Shown: positions 1 to 8,419 of the stretch, piece after piece
Layout of the letters: each line of letters opens with the position of its first letter
How positions within the stretch are numbered: position 1 is the first letter of the stretch
Source of the DNA: JARYGU01 sp033795365
GTDB lineage: Bacteria; Pseudomonadota; Alphaproteobacteria; Rhizobiales; Rhizobiaceae
DNA: 64,000 bases
Reading direction: 5' to 3'
Assembly: GCA_033795365.1 (NCBI GenBank)
Contig: JARYGU010000003.1
Location: 248,001-312,000, forward strand
Translations under genes and position numbers: made by a program
The notes under the pieces: model-generated
Databases searched by the model: none
What the model saw: the letters and a program-made list of their open reading frames with translations, nothing else
What the model was told of the DNA's origin: nothing

Positions 1-17
1 TCAGACCTGTCGTCTGA
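1..17. repeat. Short inverted repeat at the window edge
   Basis: Perfect 6-bp arms (TCAGAC / GTCTGA) flank a 5-nt spacer at the very start of the window. It could be part of a terminator or operator of whatever lies to the left, but there is no T-run, so nothing more can be said. Confidence 0.3.
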
Positions 18-86
18 AAGGCGTTTCGATTTCATTTCCCTATCCTGATCGGGGCAAGCACCGTCGCGAAGCGCGAGGCCGCGGTG

Positions 87-302
87 TCAGCGTGTCCAGA
101 TGTTGATGTCGTCCGGCGTTTCGCCGTCGCCCTGCATCCGCAGGCCGAGGGTCTCCCAGGCAAATTTCTGTGCGGCAGCCTCGGCCGCTTCCTTGTTCGG
201 GTAGCTGTCGGGCAGCACATAGTCCTTGCCGCCGCAGCAAAGGAGCGCCTTGCGACTGAGAAAGTCGAAATGCAGCTGAAAATTGCGGGTTTGCGGTGTC
301 AT
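87..302 (-). CDS. Small hypothetical protein (71 aa)
   Basis: Unrecognised soluble protein of 71 residues beginning MTPQTRNFQLHF. The start is set by a strong Shine-Dalgarno (AAGGAGG) about 5 nt before the ATG; an upstream in-frame ATG has no such site. It has no signal peptide or membrane span. It carries a CCGGK pair of adjacent cysteines near residue 22 and an acidic C-terminus (DGETPDDINIW). It is a lone gene, divergent from denD across a 350-bp gap. I infer a real gene from the ribosome site and the balanced composition, and I propose no function. Confidence 0.6.
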   Translation of the reverse strand: MTPQTRNFQLHFDFLSRKALLCCGGKDYVLPDSYPNKEAAEAAAQKFAWETLGLRMQGDGETPDDINIWTR

Positions 303-655
303 GACATCCTCCTTGCCAATCATCATAGGAACTTCGGCCTATTGCATAGGTTCCAAGCCGGACGCGAAAATCTCCTCGCTCCTGTGGAGGGGCGTGGCGC
401 AGCCAGGATTGGCGCTTTCACGGACGGTCGGAACGCGCTTAAATGCGGGCCGAGAGACCACATCTATCGCGCGAGCATGGCGGCGTGCCTCGATTTACGC
501 CGGCTGCCGGAGGAGCAGCCTTCCGGAGGAGAAAGCAGGAATGATCACCTGTCGCAGCCCATCGGGAGGCCTTGAACGCCTGCAGCCTAGGGTCAGGCCG
601 CCGCAAGATGGCATCCTCACCCCGCATCGTACCGCCTCACTAAACGAAAGATAGA
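303..655. other. Intergenic region between divergent genes
   Basis: No convincing gene is present. It holds the ribosome site of the small minus-strand gene at its left end and a hairpin-forming repeat at 338-350 (CCTA-ttgca-TAGG) close to that gene's start. The promoter of denD should lie toward the right end. A purine-rich stretch (GAAAGATAGA) precedes the denD ATG. Confidence 0.5.
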
Positions 656-1645
656 ATGATGCATGTTCTGATAATCGGCGCCGCCGGCATGGTCGGCCGC
701 AAACTCTCCGAAGCGCTCGCAGCAAAGGGCGGCCTCGGCAAAAGCATCGACAGGATGACGCTTTTCGACATCGTCGAGCCTTCAAAGCCGGCCGGCTTTG
801 GCGGAACGGTCGATATCCTCGCAGACGATCTTTCCCGTGCGGATGTGGCGCAAAAGCTCATCTCGCTGCGGCCGGACGTGATCTTCCACCTTGCCGCGAT
901 CGTCTCGGGAGAGGCCGAGCTCGACTTCGAGAAGGGCTATCGCATCAATCTCGACGGCACGCGCAACCTCTTCGATGCCATTCATGGGGAAGGAAAGAAC
1001 GAACCTTATCGTCCCCGCGTCGTCTTCGCGTCTTCCATCGCGGTCTTCGGCGCGCCCTTCCCCGAAAAGATCGCCGACGATTTCTTCACGACGCCGCTCA
1101 CCAGCTACGGTACGCAGAAGGCGATCGGCGAGTTGCTGCTATCGGACTATTCGAGGAAGGGGATATTCGACGGCATCGGCATCCGCCTGCCGACGATCTG
1201 CATCCGGCCCGGCAAGCCGAACAAGGCGGCATCAGGCTTCTTTTCCAGCATCCTGCGCGAGCCGCTGGCCGGCCAGGAGGCGGTTCTGCCGGTGGCCGAG
1301 AGCGTGCGCCACTGGCATGCCAGCCCGCGGGCGGCGATCGGCTTCCTGACCCACGCGGCAACGCTCGACCTCGAACGCATCGGCAATCGCCGCGTGCTGA
1401 CCATGCCGGGGCTTTCGGCAACCGTCGGCGAACAGATCGAGGCGCTGCGCCGCGCCGCCGGCGAAAAAGCGGTGAAGCTGATCCGGCACGAGCCCGATCC
1501 GACGATCGGGAAAATCGTCGCCGGCTGGCCGCAGGATTTCATACCCCGGCGGGCGCTCGAGCTCGGTTTCGTCGCGGAAAGCTCCTTCGACGAAATCATC
1601 CGGGTCCATATCGAGGACGAGCTCGGCGGATCCTTGCCTGCCTGA
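656..1645 (+). CDS. denD: D-erythronate dehydrogenase (DenD), NAD-dependent epimerase/dehydratase family
   Basis: Extended-SDR protein of 329 aa. The N-terminal Rossmann motif is GAAGMVG (residues 9-15). FHLAAIVSGEAE follows in the nucleotide-binding half, and the catalytic pair appears as Y-x-x-x-K in SYGTQKAIGE. The RPGKPNKAASGFFSSI stretch and the SVRHWHASPRAA segment are typical of the DenD family, which oxidises D-erythronate to 2-keto-D-erythronate in C4-sugar-acid catabolism. The ATG is doubled (MM), so 656 or 659 could be used. The usual partner genes otnK, otnC and otnI are not beside it; an SDR follows after 63 bp. The family assignment is firm; the exact substrate is inferred from family resemblance. 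Confidence 0.8.
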   Translation: MMHVLIIGAAGMVGRKLSEALAAKGGLGKSIDRMTLFDIVEPSKPAGFGGTVDILADDLSRADVAQKLISLRPDVIFHLAAIVSGEAELDFEKGYRINLDGTRNLFDAIHGEGKNEPYRPRVVFASSIAVFGAPFPEKIADDFFTTPLTSYGTQKAIGELLLSDYSRKGIFDGIGIRLPTICIRPGKPNKAASGFFSSILREPLAGQEAVLPVAESVRHWHASPRAAIGFLTHAATLDLERIGNRRVLTMPGLSATVGEQIEALRRAAGEKAVKLIRHEPDPTIGKIVAGWPQDFIPRRALELGFVAESSFDEIIRVHIEDELGGSLPA

Positions 1646-1708
1646 GGACGGGTTCCGTGTAAGGATGGCGTATGCCGTTCGAGATATTCGGCTTGAGGAG
1701 GAAACGCA

Positions 1709-2455
1709 TTGAACAAGATCGACCTGAACGGCCAGGTGGCCGTGGTGACGGGTGGCGCACAGGGGATCGGGTTCGCGATCGCCCGGCGCCTCATCGATTC
1801 CGGGGCGAAGGTCTGCCTGTGGGATATGAACAGGGCAGCGCTCGACCTTGCGGTCAAAGCGCTCGGACCGGCGGCATCGGCAAAGGAGGTGGATATCACC
1901 GATCTCGCCGCGCTCACGCGCGTGCATGCCGAAGTCGAAGCCGATACCGGCCCGGTCTCCATCCTGGTCAATTCCGCGGGCATTGCCGGCAGCAATGCGG
2001 CTCTCGACGAATATGATCCGGAGGAATGGCGGCGCGTCGTCGAGATCAACCTGAACGGCACGTTCTACGTCAACCGCGTCGTCGTGCCATCGATGAAGGC
2101 GCGCAACTACGGGCGCATCGTCAATATCTCCTCCGTCGCAGGCAAGGAGGGCAATCCCAATCTTTCGGCCTATTCCGCCGCGAAAGCCGGCGTGCTGGGG
2201 CTCACCAAGTCCCTCGGCAAGGAGCTCGCCAAATACGACATCGCCGTCAATGCGGTGACGCCCGCGACCGCGAAGACGCGCATCCTGGAAACGCTGACGC
2301 CGGAATTCATCGACTATATGCTGGTGCGCATCCCGCGAGGGCGGTTCCTGGAGGTCGAGGAGGCGGCATCCATGATCGCCTGGCTGGTCAGCAAGGAGAA
2401 CAGCTTCACCACTGCATCCGTCTTCGACCTTTCCGGCGGGCGCACGACCTATTGA
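1709..2455 (+). CDS. SDR-family oxidoreductase (FabG/dehydrogenase-like)
   Basis: Classical short-chain dehydrogenase of 248 aa. It has the TGGAQGIG cofactor loop (residues 15-22), an NSAGIAG motif, the catalytic Ser in NISSVAGKEG and YSAAKAG with the Tyr/Lys pair. The start is TTG, fixed by a strong GGAGGAAA ribosome site 5 nt upstream; no ATG fits. The acidic residue after strand beta-2 (LWDMN) favours NAD over NADP. It lies 63 bp after denD on the same strand and is probably cotranscribed with it, so a role in sugar-acid or polyol oxidation is likely. The substrate cannot be read from the sequence. Confidence 0.8.
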   Translation: MNKIDLNGQVAVVTGGAQGIGFAIARRLIDSGAKVCLWDMNRAALDLAVKALGPAASAKEVDITDLAALTRVHAEVEADTGPVSILVNSAGIAGSNAALDEYDPEEWRRVVEINLNGTFYVNRVVVPSMKARNYGRIVNISSVAGKEGNPNLSAYSAAKAGVLGLTKSLGKELAKYDIAVNAVTPATAKTRILETLTPEFIDYMLVRIPRGRFLEVEEAASMIAWLVSKENSFTTASVFDLSGGRTTY

Positions 2456-2552
2456 TCCTCTATCTTCACCGGCGATCAACATATCTTGAAGCCTCTCCCG
2501 CCCGCCTGAAAACGGCCCTATCTCCGACAAAGCCTTTCTGGAGGATCGGGAA

Positions 2553-4085
2553 TTGACCTTTCGCACCATCGCCTTGTCGCTTCTGGTTCTCTTGCCGATC
2601 GCCGCCTTGCCGGCGACGGCGCAAGAGCGCGCCCATCAGGCCGGAACCAGCGAAGAAAATGCCGGCAGACCGCAAACTCCCGAGGCCCCTGCCGGGATCC
2701 TCGGTCTCCTGCCCGCAGATTCGGTGACCGATCATGTCCTGAAAACGGAAAACGGCGAGCTGCCCTATACCGCGACCGCCGGTACGCTGACCCTCTACGG
2801 ACAGAACGGCGCCCCATCCGCCAAGATTTTCTATACGGCCTACAAGGCGAAAGACGGACCGCGCGATCGTCCCCTCACCTTCGCTTTCAACGGAGGGCCG
2901 GGCGCAGCCTCCGCCTATCTCCACATGGGACTGGTCGGGCCGAGAATCCTCGATTTCGGCGCAAACGGCCATGACGGCACGGCGCCCGTTCTCACCGACA
3001 ATCCTGAGAGCTGGCTCGCCTTCACCGATCTGGTGATGATCGATCCGGTCGGCACGGGCTGGAGCCGGGCGGCAAGCAACGACGCCGCCTCTTCCTTCTA
3101 CGGAGTGCGACAGGACGCGGATAGCATCGCGAAAGCCATCACGCTCTACGTCAACCAGAACCAGCGCCTGTCCTCGCCGAAATACCTGCTCGGCGAAAGC
3201 TATGGCGGCTTCCGGGCGATGAAGGTCGCATCCGCCCTGAAGGACGACCAGGGCATCCTCGTTTCCGGGGTCATTATGGTATCGCCGCTTGTGGAGGGGC
3301 AGCTCATATTCGGCGCCAACGGTTTTGCGCTCGGTGCAGCCCTTCAGTTTCCCTCGCTCGCCGCCGCCGAGCTGGAACGCCGCAGCGCCTTCAGCATCGA
3401 AGCGCTGCAGAATGCGGAACGCTTCGCCATGACCGACTATCTCGTGGCGCTTGCCGGCCCGCCGCTGTGGGGAGAGAAGGCCGCATCTTTCTACGCCAGG
3501 GTATCGGAGCTGACGGGCATACCGCGCGACGTGGTGGAAAGGACCCGCGGGTTCGTTTCCGACGTCTATGCGAAAAACGCGGCAAAGGACAAATCGCAGG
3601 TCGTCAGCCCCTATGACGCCTCCTTCGCGGTTCCCGATCCTTATCCGGAAGCCGGGTACGACCGCAGCGACGATCCCGTTCTCGACGGCTTCACCCGTGC
3701 CTATGGTGCCGCCTTTGCAAGTTACGCACGCGACGAACTCGGCTTTCGAACGGAGATGACCTACAGCTTGCTTTCCGGCGACGTAAACCGGCGCTGGGAC
3801 TGGGGCGGGAGCCCGAGGGCGCAGGCGAGCGTCACCGACGACATCCGGGACATGCTCTCGACCGTCCCGTCCTTCCGCCTGATGATCACCCATGGCTACA
3901 GCGACGCGCTCACGCCCTACGGCGTCAGCAAATATGTCGTCGAACACCTGCCGCCGGAGCTGGCCGGCAAGCGCGTCGACCTCAAGGTCTATCGCGGCGG
4001 ACACATGTTCTACACCAGGGCGGACGCACGCCGCGACATGAGCGCCGATGCAAGAATCTTCATCGAAGGACGCGCTACGGATTGA
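2553..4085 (+). CDS. Secreted S10-family serine carboxypeptidase
   Basis: Protein of 510 aa with a Sec signal peptide (hydrophobic residues 6-22, cleavage near ATAQ). The oxyanion region is FNGGPGAASAYLHMG. The nucleophile is Ser216 in the GESYGG motif, the probable catalytic Asp is Asp451 (GYSDALTPY), and the His is His484 (GGHMFY), giving the carboxypeptidase-Y order Ser-Asp-His. Such enzymes remove C-terminal residues from peptides, here outside the cytoplasm. The start is TTG behind GGAGG. It follows the SDR by about 100 bp. S10 enzymes are better known from eukaryotes, but a bacterial branch exists and the triad is complete. Confidence 0.85.
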   Translation: MTFRTIALSLLVLLPIAALPATAQERAHQAGTSEENAGRPQTPEAPAGILGLLPADSVTDHVLKTENGELPYTATAGTLTLYGQNGAPSAKIFYTAYKAKDGPRDRPLTFAFNGGPGAASAYLHMGLVGPRILDFGANGHDGTAPVLTDNPESWLAFTDLVMIDPVGTGWSRAASNDAASSFYGVRQDADSIAKAITLYVNQNQRLSSPKYLLGESYGGFRAMKVASALKDDQGILVSGVIMVSPLVEGQLIFGANGFALGAALQFPSLAAAELERRSAFSIEALQNAERFAMTDYLVALAGPPLWGEKAASFYARVSELTGIPRDVVERTRGFVSDVYAKNAAKDKSQVVSPYDASFAVPDPYPEAGYDRSDDPVLDGFTRAYGAAFASYARDELGFRTEMTYSLLSGDVNRRWDWGGSPRAQASVTDDIRDMLSTVPSFRLMITHGYSDALTPYGVSKYVVEHLPPELAGKRVDLKVYRGGHMFYTRADARRDMSADARIFIEGRATD

Positions 4086-4171
4086 CGTCATGTCGCTCTG
4101 TTCAAATTGCGCTATCGGAATGTCGCTTCTCATGAAGCGGGGCGCCTCCGTCCCGAATAAAGTCCGGCTAT

Positions 4172-4345
4172 TCCAAGGTGCCGCCTCATAGGGAAGGTGG
4201 AGAATTGGGAAGCCGGTTGAATTCCGGCGCTGCCCCCGCAACGGTGATGGAGCAAATCACGGCAAATAAGCCACTGGGCGAAAGCCCGGGAAGGCGCCGT
4301 GTCGTCCGAAAAGGACATCTCCTCAGCCCGGAAACCAGCCTTGGT
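4172..4345 (+). ncRNA. Cobalamin (B12) riboswitch
   Basis: The core is recognisable by sequence. At 4212-4247 lie the conserved AGCCGGTT...GCGCTGCCCCCGCAACGGTGA elements, and at 4324-4341 the B12 box (CAGCCCGGAAACCAGCCT). Between them is the paired arm CTGGGCGAAAGCCCGG. The order and spacing match the adenosylcobalamin class. It lies on the + strand immediately upstream of the Rieske oxygenase gene and should lower its expression when cobalamin is plentiful. Confidence 0.93.
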
Positions 4346-4426
4346 CCGAGAACTATCGTAACTGGCTGCGGTGGGCGGCCGGATGCGGACCAGATGGCGC
4401 CCGCACCTCTCCGCGGGTGGCTTCCT

Positions 4427-4477
4427 GCCGCTTCCTTGCCCACTGTCGGCACGACCAGGACATTTGAGGAAACCGGC
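4427..4477 (+). promoter_or_regulatory. Predicted ribosome-site-sequestering hairpin (riboswitch expression platform)
   Basis: GCCG (4427-4430) can pair with CGGC (4474-4477), and TTCCT (4432-4436) with AGGAA (4467-4471), giving nine base pairs with a small internal loop. The paired AGGAA is the ribosome site of the following gene and CGGC abuts its ATG. There is no T-run, so control at translation initiation is more likely than termination. This is a hand-made fold and no energy was calculated. Confidence 0.55.
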
Positions 4478-5722
4478 ATGGATATCCGCAGCGACGTGCT
4501 TCGCAAGCTCAGGAATAGGCGCGAAGGCTACAGCCTAGAGCAGGCCTTTTATACAGATCCGGACCACTACAAGCTCGATCTCGAGACGATCTGGTATCGC
4601 GACTGGCTATTCATCGGGCACGACTGCGAGATCCCGCGGGCCGGCAACTACTTCACCGTTCAGGTGGGCGATTACCCTGTCGTCATCACCCGCGACCGTC
4701 AGGGCACGGTTCGCGCGCTGCACAATTCTTGCCGCCACCGCGGATCGCGCGTCTGCACGCAGCAGAAGGGCTCCTCCGCCAAGCTCGTCTGTCCCTATCA
4801 CCAGTGGACATACGAACTGGATGGCTCCCTGCTCTTCGCCCGCCATATGGCCGAGGATTTCGACAAGAGCCAGCATGGGCTGAAACCGGTCCATTGCGAA
4901 ACGGTCGGCGGCTACATCTTCATCTGCCTTGCCGACAACGCACCGGATTTCGCGCCCTTTCGAGCGGCGGTCGAACCTTATCTCGCCCGCCATCGCCTCG
5001 GAGAGACGAAGGTCGCTTTCGAGAGCACGATCATCGAGAAGGGCAACTGGAAGCTCGTCTGGGAGAACAACCGCGAGTGCTACCATTGTGCCGCAAACCA
5101 CCCCGAGCTCTGCCGGACCTATCCGGAAGCGCCGACTGCGACCGGCGTCCAGGGCGCCAAGGACGATCCGGTGATCGCCGCGCATTGGGAAAAATGCGAG
5201 ACGGCGGGGTTGCCGAGCGAATTCCGCATGTCGCCGACCGGCCAGTTCCGCGCCGCGCGCATGCCGCTGATCCAGGATGCGGAAAGCTACACCATGTCGG
5301 GAAAACGCGCCGTCAGCCGGCCGCTCTCGCCCGACGTGCTTGAAAGCCATATCGGCACGCTGCTGCTCTTCCACTATCCGACGACCTGGAACCATGTGCT
5401 TGCCGACCACGCCATCACCTTCCGCGTGCTGCCGCTCGGCCCCGAACTGACGCAGGTGACGACCAAATGGCTGGTCGCCAAGGACGCCGTCGAAGGGGTC
5501 GACTACCGGCTAGACGAACTCACCCATGTCTGGACGGAAACCAACGATCAGGACCGCCGCATCGTCGAGGAGAATGCCTTCGGCATCCGCTCGCCCGCCT
5601 ATGAGCCGGGCCCCTACTCTCCCGTGGACGAGGGCGGCGTGATGCAGTTCGTCGAATGGTATTCCAATTTCATGATCGAGCGGCTGCAGGGTGACAAGCA
5701 GCCGCTGGTAAAGGTGGCCTGA
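4478..5722 (+). CDS. Rieske [2Fe-2S] oxygenase alpha subunit, glycine betaine monooxygenase (GbcA)-like
   Basis: Protein of 414 aa. The Rieske centre is C85-x-H87 (SCRHRGS) and C105-x-x-H108 (CPYHQW). The mononuclear-iron site includes His203 and His208 in ENNRECYHCAANHPEL, a motif typical of quaternary-amine demethylating oxygenases such as GbcA and stachydrine demethylase. The expected reaction is O2-dependent N-demethylation (betaine to dimethylglycine plus formaldehyde), with electrons from the next gene, 1 bp downstream. The ATG at 4478 is chosen because TTGAGGAAA precedes it; the reading frame stays open upstream, but through the riboswitch. Control by a cobalamin riboswitch is the unusual point. 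The oxygenase class is certain; the amine substrate is inferred. Confidence 0.85.
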   Translation: MDIRSDVLRKLRNRREGYSLEQAFYTDPDHYKLDLETIWYRDWLFIGHDCEIPRAGNYFTVQVGDYPVVITRDRQGTVRALHNSCRHRGSRVCTQQKGSSAKLVCPYHQWTYELDGSLLFARHMAEDFDKSQHGLKPVHCETVGGYIFICLADNAPDFAPFRAAVEPYLARHRLGETKVAFESTIIEKGNWKLVWENNRECYHCAANHPELCRTYPEAPTATGVQGAKDDPVIAAHWEKCETAGLPSEFRMSPTGQFRAARMPLIQDAESYTMSGKRAVSRPLSPDVLESHIGTLLLFHYPTTWNHVLADHAITFRVLPLGPELTQVTTKWLVAKDAVEGVDYRLDELTHVWTETNDQDRRIVEENAFGIRSPAYEPGPYSPVDEGGVMQFVEWYSNFMIERLQGDKQPLVKVA

Positions 5723-5723
5723 G

Positions 5724-6830
5724 ATGACGATCGCAACCGGTGACGCAAGCTTCCGGCATTTCGACGAACTCCAGCCGTGGAACGACCGACAGAACCTGCT
5801 CGAGTGCATTTCGGCGACGGTCGAGGCGCCGGACGTCATGACCTTCGCCTTCCGGTCCGACAACGCCAACTGGTTCCGGTACCTGCCGGGCCAGTTCGTG
5901 ACGCTGGAACTGCCCGTGACGCCGGACGAGCCGGTGATGCGCACCTATACGCTCTCCTCCACGCCTTCGCGCCCCTTCTCGGTCGCCGTCACCGTGAAGG
6001 CGCAGGCTTCGAGCATCGGCACGCGCTGGATGTTCGACAATCTCAGGCCGGGCGTGACGCTCAGGGCTTTCGGACCACTCGGCGATTTCTCCTTCGTTAG
6101 GCATCCGGGGGAGAAATACCTCTTCATCTCGGCCGGATCCGGCATCACGCCGATGATGTCCATGACGCGCTGGATGGCGGATTGCGCGCCGCAGTCGGAC
6201 GTGACCTTCATCTCCTGCGCGCGGTCTCCCTCGGATCTCCTGTTCCGCAGCGAGCTCGAATGTCTTTCGGCCCAGATGCCCAACCTGACACTCGGCTTTC
6301 TCGTCGAATCCCGCAACCAGCGCGATGGCTGGCATGGCCTGCGCGGGCGCATCGAGACGGCAAAGCTCGCGCTTCTGGCGCCCGATTTTCGCGACCGGAC
6401 CGTCTTCTGCTGTGGGCCGGAGCCTTTCATGCGCGGCGTGCGCGACATGCTCGCGGTCACCGGCTTCGACATGAAGAACTATCATGAGGAAAGCTTCCAG
6501 CCAGCGGCTGCGCCGGCCGCGGAGGAACTGGCGATCCGCGCAGGCGCGGGCGAGAGCGATCCTCTCGAGGCCGCGACCGTGACTTTCACCATGGCCGGCA
6601 AAGAGGCCAAATGCCAGCCGGGACAGACGATCCTGCAGACCGCACGCGCCGCCGGCGTGCGCATCGGCGCGGCCTGCGAAGGCGGGCTTTGTGGAACCTG
6701 CCGGGTCATGAAACTCTCCGGCAGCGTCGAGATGCACCACAACGGCGGCATCCTCGACGACGAGATCGAGGAAGGCTACATCCTCGCCTGTTGCTCGCGT
6801 CCCATCGGCGACGTCCAGATCGAGGCTTGA
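5724..6830 (+). CDS. Oxygenase reductase with FAD/NAD and C-terminal [2Fe-2S] ferredoxin domains (GbcB-like)
   Basis: Protein of 368 aa with three domains in order. The FAD-binding barrel shows RTYTLSS (residues 73-79). The NAD-binding domain shows ISAGSGITPMMSM and a CCGPEPFM end motif. The plant-type ferredoxin domain has Cys318, Cys323, Cys326 and Cys356/357 (CEGGLCGTC...LACC). It passes electrons from NAD(P)H through flavin to the Rieske oxygenase encoded just upstream; only one base separates the stop from this ATG, so the two are translationally linked and share riboswitch control. The architecture equals that of the GbcB half of glycine betaine monooxygenase. Confidence 0.85.
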   Translation: MTIATGDASFRHFDELQPWNDRQNLLECISATVEAPDVMTFAFRSDNANWFRYLPGQFVTLELPVTPDEPVMRTYTLSSTPSRPFSVAVTVKAQASSIGTRWMFDNLRPGVTLRAFGPLGDFSFVRHPGEKYLFISAGSGITPMMSMTRWMADCAPQSDVTFISCARSPSDLLFRSELECLSAQMPNLTLGFLVESRNQRDGWHGLRGRIETAKLALLAPDFRDRTVFCCGPEPFMRGVRDMLAVTGFDMKNYHEESFQPAAAPAAEELAIRAGAGESDPLEAATVTFTMAGKEAKCQPGQTILQTARAAGVRIGAACEGGLCGTCRVMKLSGSVEMHHNGGILDDEIEEGYILACCSRPIGDVQIEA

Positions 6831-7012
6831 ACACGCCGCTGCCGCTGCCACTTTTGCGCATTCCGGATGCTTGCGCAGAAGCACTTCCAGCGGCTTCAAG
6901 CCAATGATTTCCGCAGATGGGCACAAGAATGCGCGCAAGGAACCGCGGTTGCTTCAGGACGTTCCCATCAGATCGGACGATATGTATTCTCCGTCCGCCC
7001 GGGAGGAACGAC

Positions 7013-7519
7013 ATGAACAAACTGTGGCATCCATTCTTTGCGGCATTTCTGCTGCTGACGGCCGGTCCGGCTTTCGCGGATGAGGCATCCTTTCTCGAAT
7101 CCATCGCCGGGAACTGGAGCGGCCGCGGAACGGTCAAGCTTCGGATCGACAGATCGCCCATCAATGTGAACTGCAATCTCGGCTCGCAGGCGAACGGCCC
7201 CGCACTCTCCATGAGCGGCACATGCCGGGGACTGGTCGTGGTCTCCCGGTCGATCTCGGCCGATCTGCGGGCCCGCGGCACCCGTTACAGCGGAACTTAT
7301 GTCGGCCCGCAAGGCGGGCGCTCGGCGCTCTCCGGCAGTAGGCGCGGCAACACGATCAATCTCGCCGTGCGTTGGGCGAAGGAAGTCAACGGCGACCACA
7401 GCGCCACCATGACGATCCGCAAGACCGGCGACAACCGGCTCACGCTCACCACCATCGACAAGGATCCCGCCACCGGCAGGAGCGTGGTGACCAGCGAAAT
7501 CAACCTGCGGCGGCGATAA
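7013..7519 (+). CDS. Exported hypothetical protein (168 aa)
   Basis: MNKLWHPFFAAFLLLTAG begins a clear Sec signal peptide with cleavage after AFA near residue 22. The mature part is basic and rich in short strands (ISADLRARGTRYSGTYVG, ATMTIRKTGDNRLTLTT), suggesting a small beta-barrel or lipocalin-like periplasmic fold. The start is chosen for the GGGAGGAACGAC ribosome site and because the signal peptide begins there. It stands alone, 180 bp after the reductase gene. It resembles uncharacterised exported proteins common in rhizobia; I propose no function. Confidence 0.7.
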   Translation: MNKLWHPFFAAFLLLTAGPAFADEASFLESIAGNWSGRGTVKLRIDRSPINVNCNLGSQANGPALSMSGTCRGLVVVSRSISADLRARGTRYSGTYVGPQGGRSALSGSRRGNTINLAVRWAKEVNGDHSATMTIRKTGDNRLTLTTIDKDPATGRSVVTSEINLRRR

Positions 7520-7630
7520 ATTCGCTCCGCCGCCTTTTCCATTCACCTCTATGCGGCTATTTCCTATCGAGCTTGCGATGCCGAGCCGATCGCCGGCCGC
7601 GCGGCACAGCCGCCGTCAGAGAGGTGAACC

Positions 7631-8380
7631 ATGTTCGATTTCGATGGGAGACGCGTGCTCGTGACCGGCGCAAGCCGGGGACTGGGGCTTGCGACCGCCA
7701 GGGCTTTCGCCGCTGCGGGCGCGCATGTGATCCTGAACGGCAGGGACGAGGCGGCCCTTTCCGCAGCGCAGGCGGATCTGGAACGCGAAGGGCTGCGCGC
7801 GGGCATCATCGCCGCCGACATCGTACAGGAGGCAGATGCGATCGCCGCCCGGTCGGCCGACCGAATGGGCGGGCTGGACGTCCTGGTTCATGCGGCAAGC
7901 ATTCGCGACCGCCGAGGTGCACTGGACCTCGACGGCGACAGTTTCTCCGCGATACTCGACGTCAATCTCACCTGCGCCTACCGGCTCGCCCGCGCCGCGC
8001 TGCCGCTGCTCCGGCAATCGAAGGCCGGCCGGCTCATCTTCGTCACCTCGATCGCGGCATCCATCGCGCGCGCTCGCGATCCCGCCTATACCGCCGCCAA
8101 GGGCGGGCTCGGCGCGCTGACGCGCTCGCTCGCCGTGGAGTTCGGCGCGGACAATCTGACGGTCAACGCCATCGCTCCCGGCTGGTTCGTCACCGAGCCC
8201 AATCAAGCGCTCGCCGACGATCCCGCCATTCAGGGCTTCGTCGACGTCCGGATCCCGCTGAAGCGCTGGGGAAGGCCTGAGGAGCTCGCGCCGGCAGCAC
8301 TCTTCCTCGCCTCGCCGGCCGCGAGCTTCGTCAACGGCATCACGCTGACGGTGGACGGAGGAATGTCGGCGCAGATGTAG
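7631..8380 (+). CDS. SDR-family oxidoreductase (gluconate 5-dehydrogenase-like)
   Basis: Short-chain dehydrogenase of 249 aa. It has TGASRGLG (residues 13-20), the substrate-side HAASIRD motif in place of the usual NNAG, a catalytic Ser in VTSIAAS, and Y-x-x-x-K in AYTAAKGG. The C-terminus VNGITLTVDGGMS is typical of the gluconate/3-oxoacyl reductase branch. An Arg after beta-2 (LNGRDEA) suggests NADP use. The ribosome site is AGAGAGGTGAACC. It ends 40 bp from the convergent nasA and is probably monocistronic. The substrate is unknown. Confidence 0.75.
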   Translation: MFDFDGRRVLVTGASRGLGLATARAFAAAGAHVILNGRDEAALSAAQADLEREGLRAGIIAADIVQEADAIAARSADRMGGLDVLVHAASIRDRRGALDLDGDSFSAILDVNLTCAYRLARAALPLLRQSKAGRLIFVTSIAASIARARDPAYTAAKGGLGALTRSLAVEFGADNLTVNAIAPGWFVTEPNQALADDPAIQGFVDVRIPLKRWGRPEELAPAALFLASPAASFVNGITLTVDGGMSAQM

Positions 8381-8419
8381 CCTATGCCGACATCCTCACC
8401 GGGACGATAAGCGAACCGG

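Noticed and set aside
283..654. Plus-strand open frame before denD
   Set aside because: No ribosome site, low-complexity Arg/Ser-rich translation and overlap with the small minus-strand gene that has a strong ribosome site.
4178..4477. N-terminal extension of the Rieske oxygenase in the open frame
   Set aside because: The extra 100 codons run through the cobalamin riboswitch and have no similarity to the family; the ATG at 4478 has the ribosome site.
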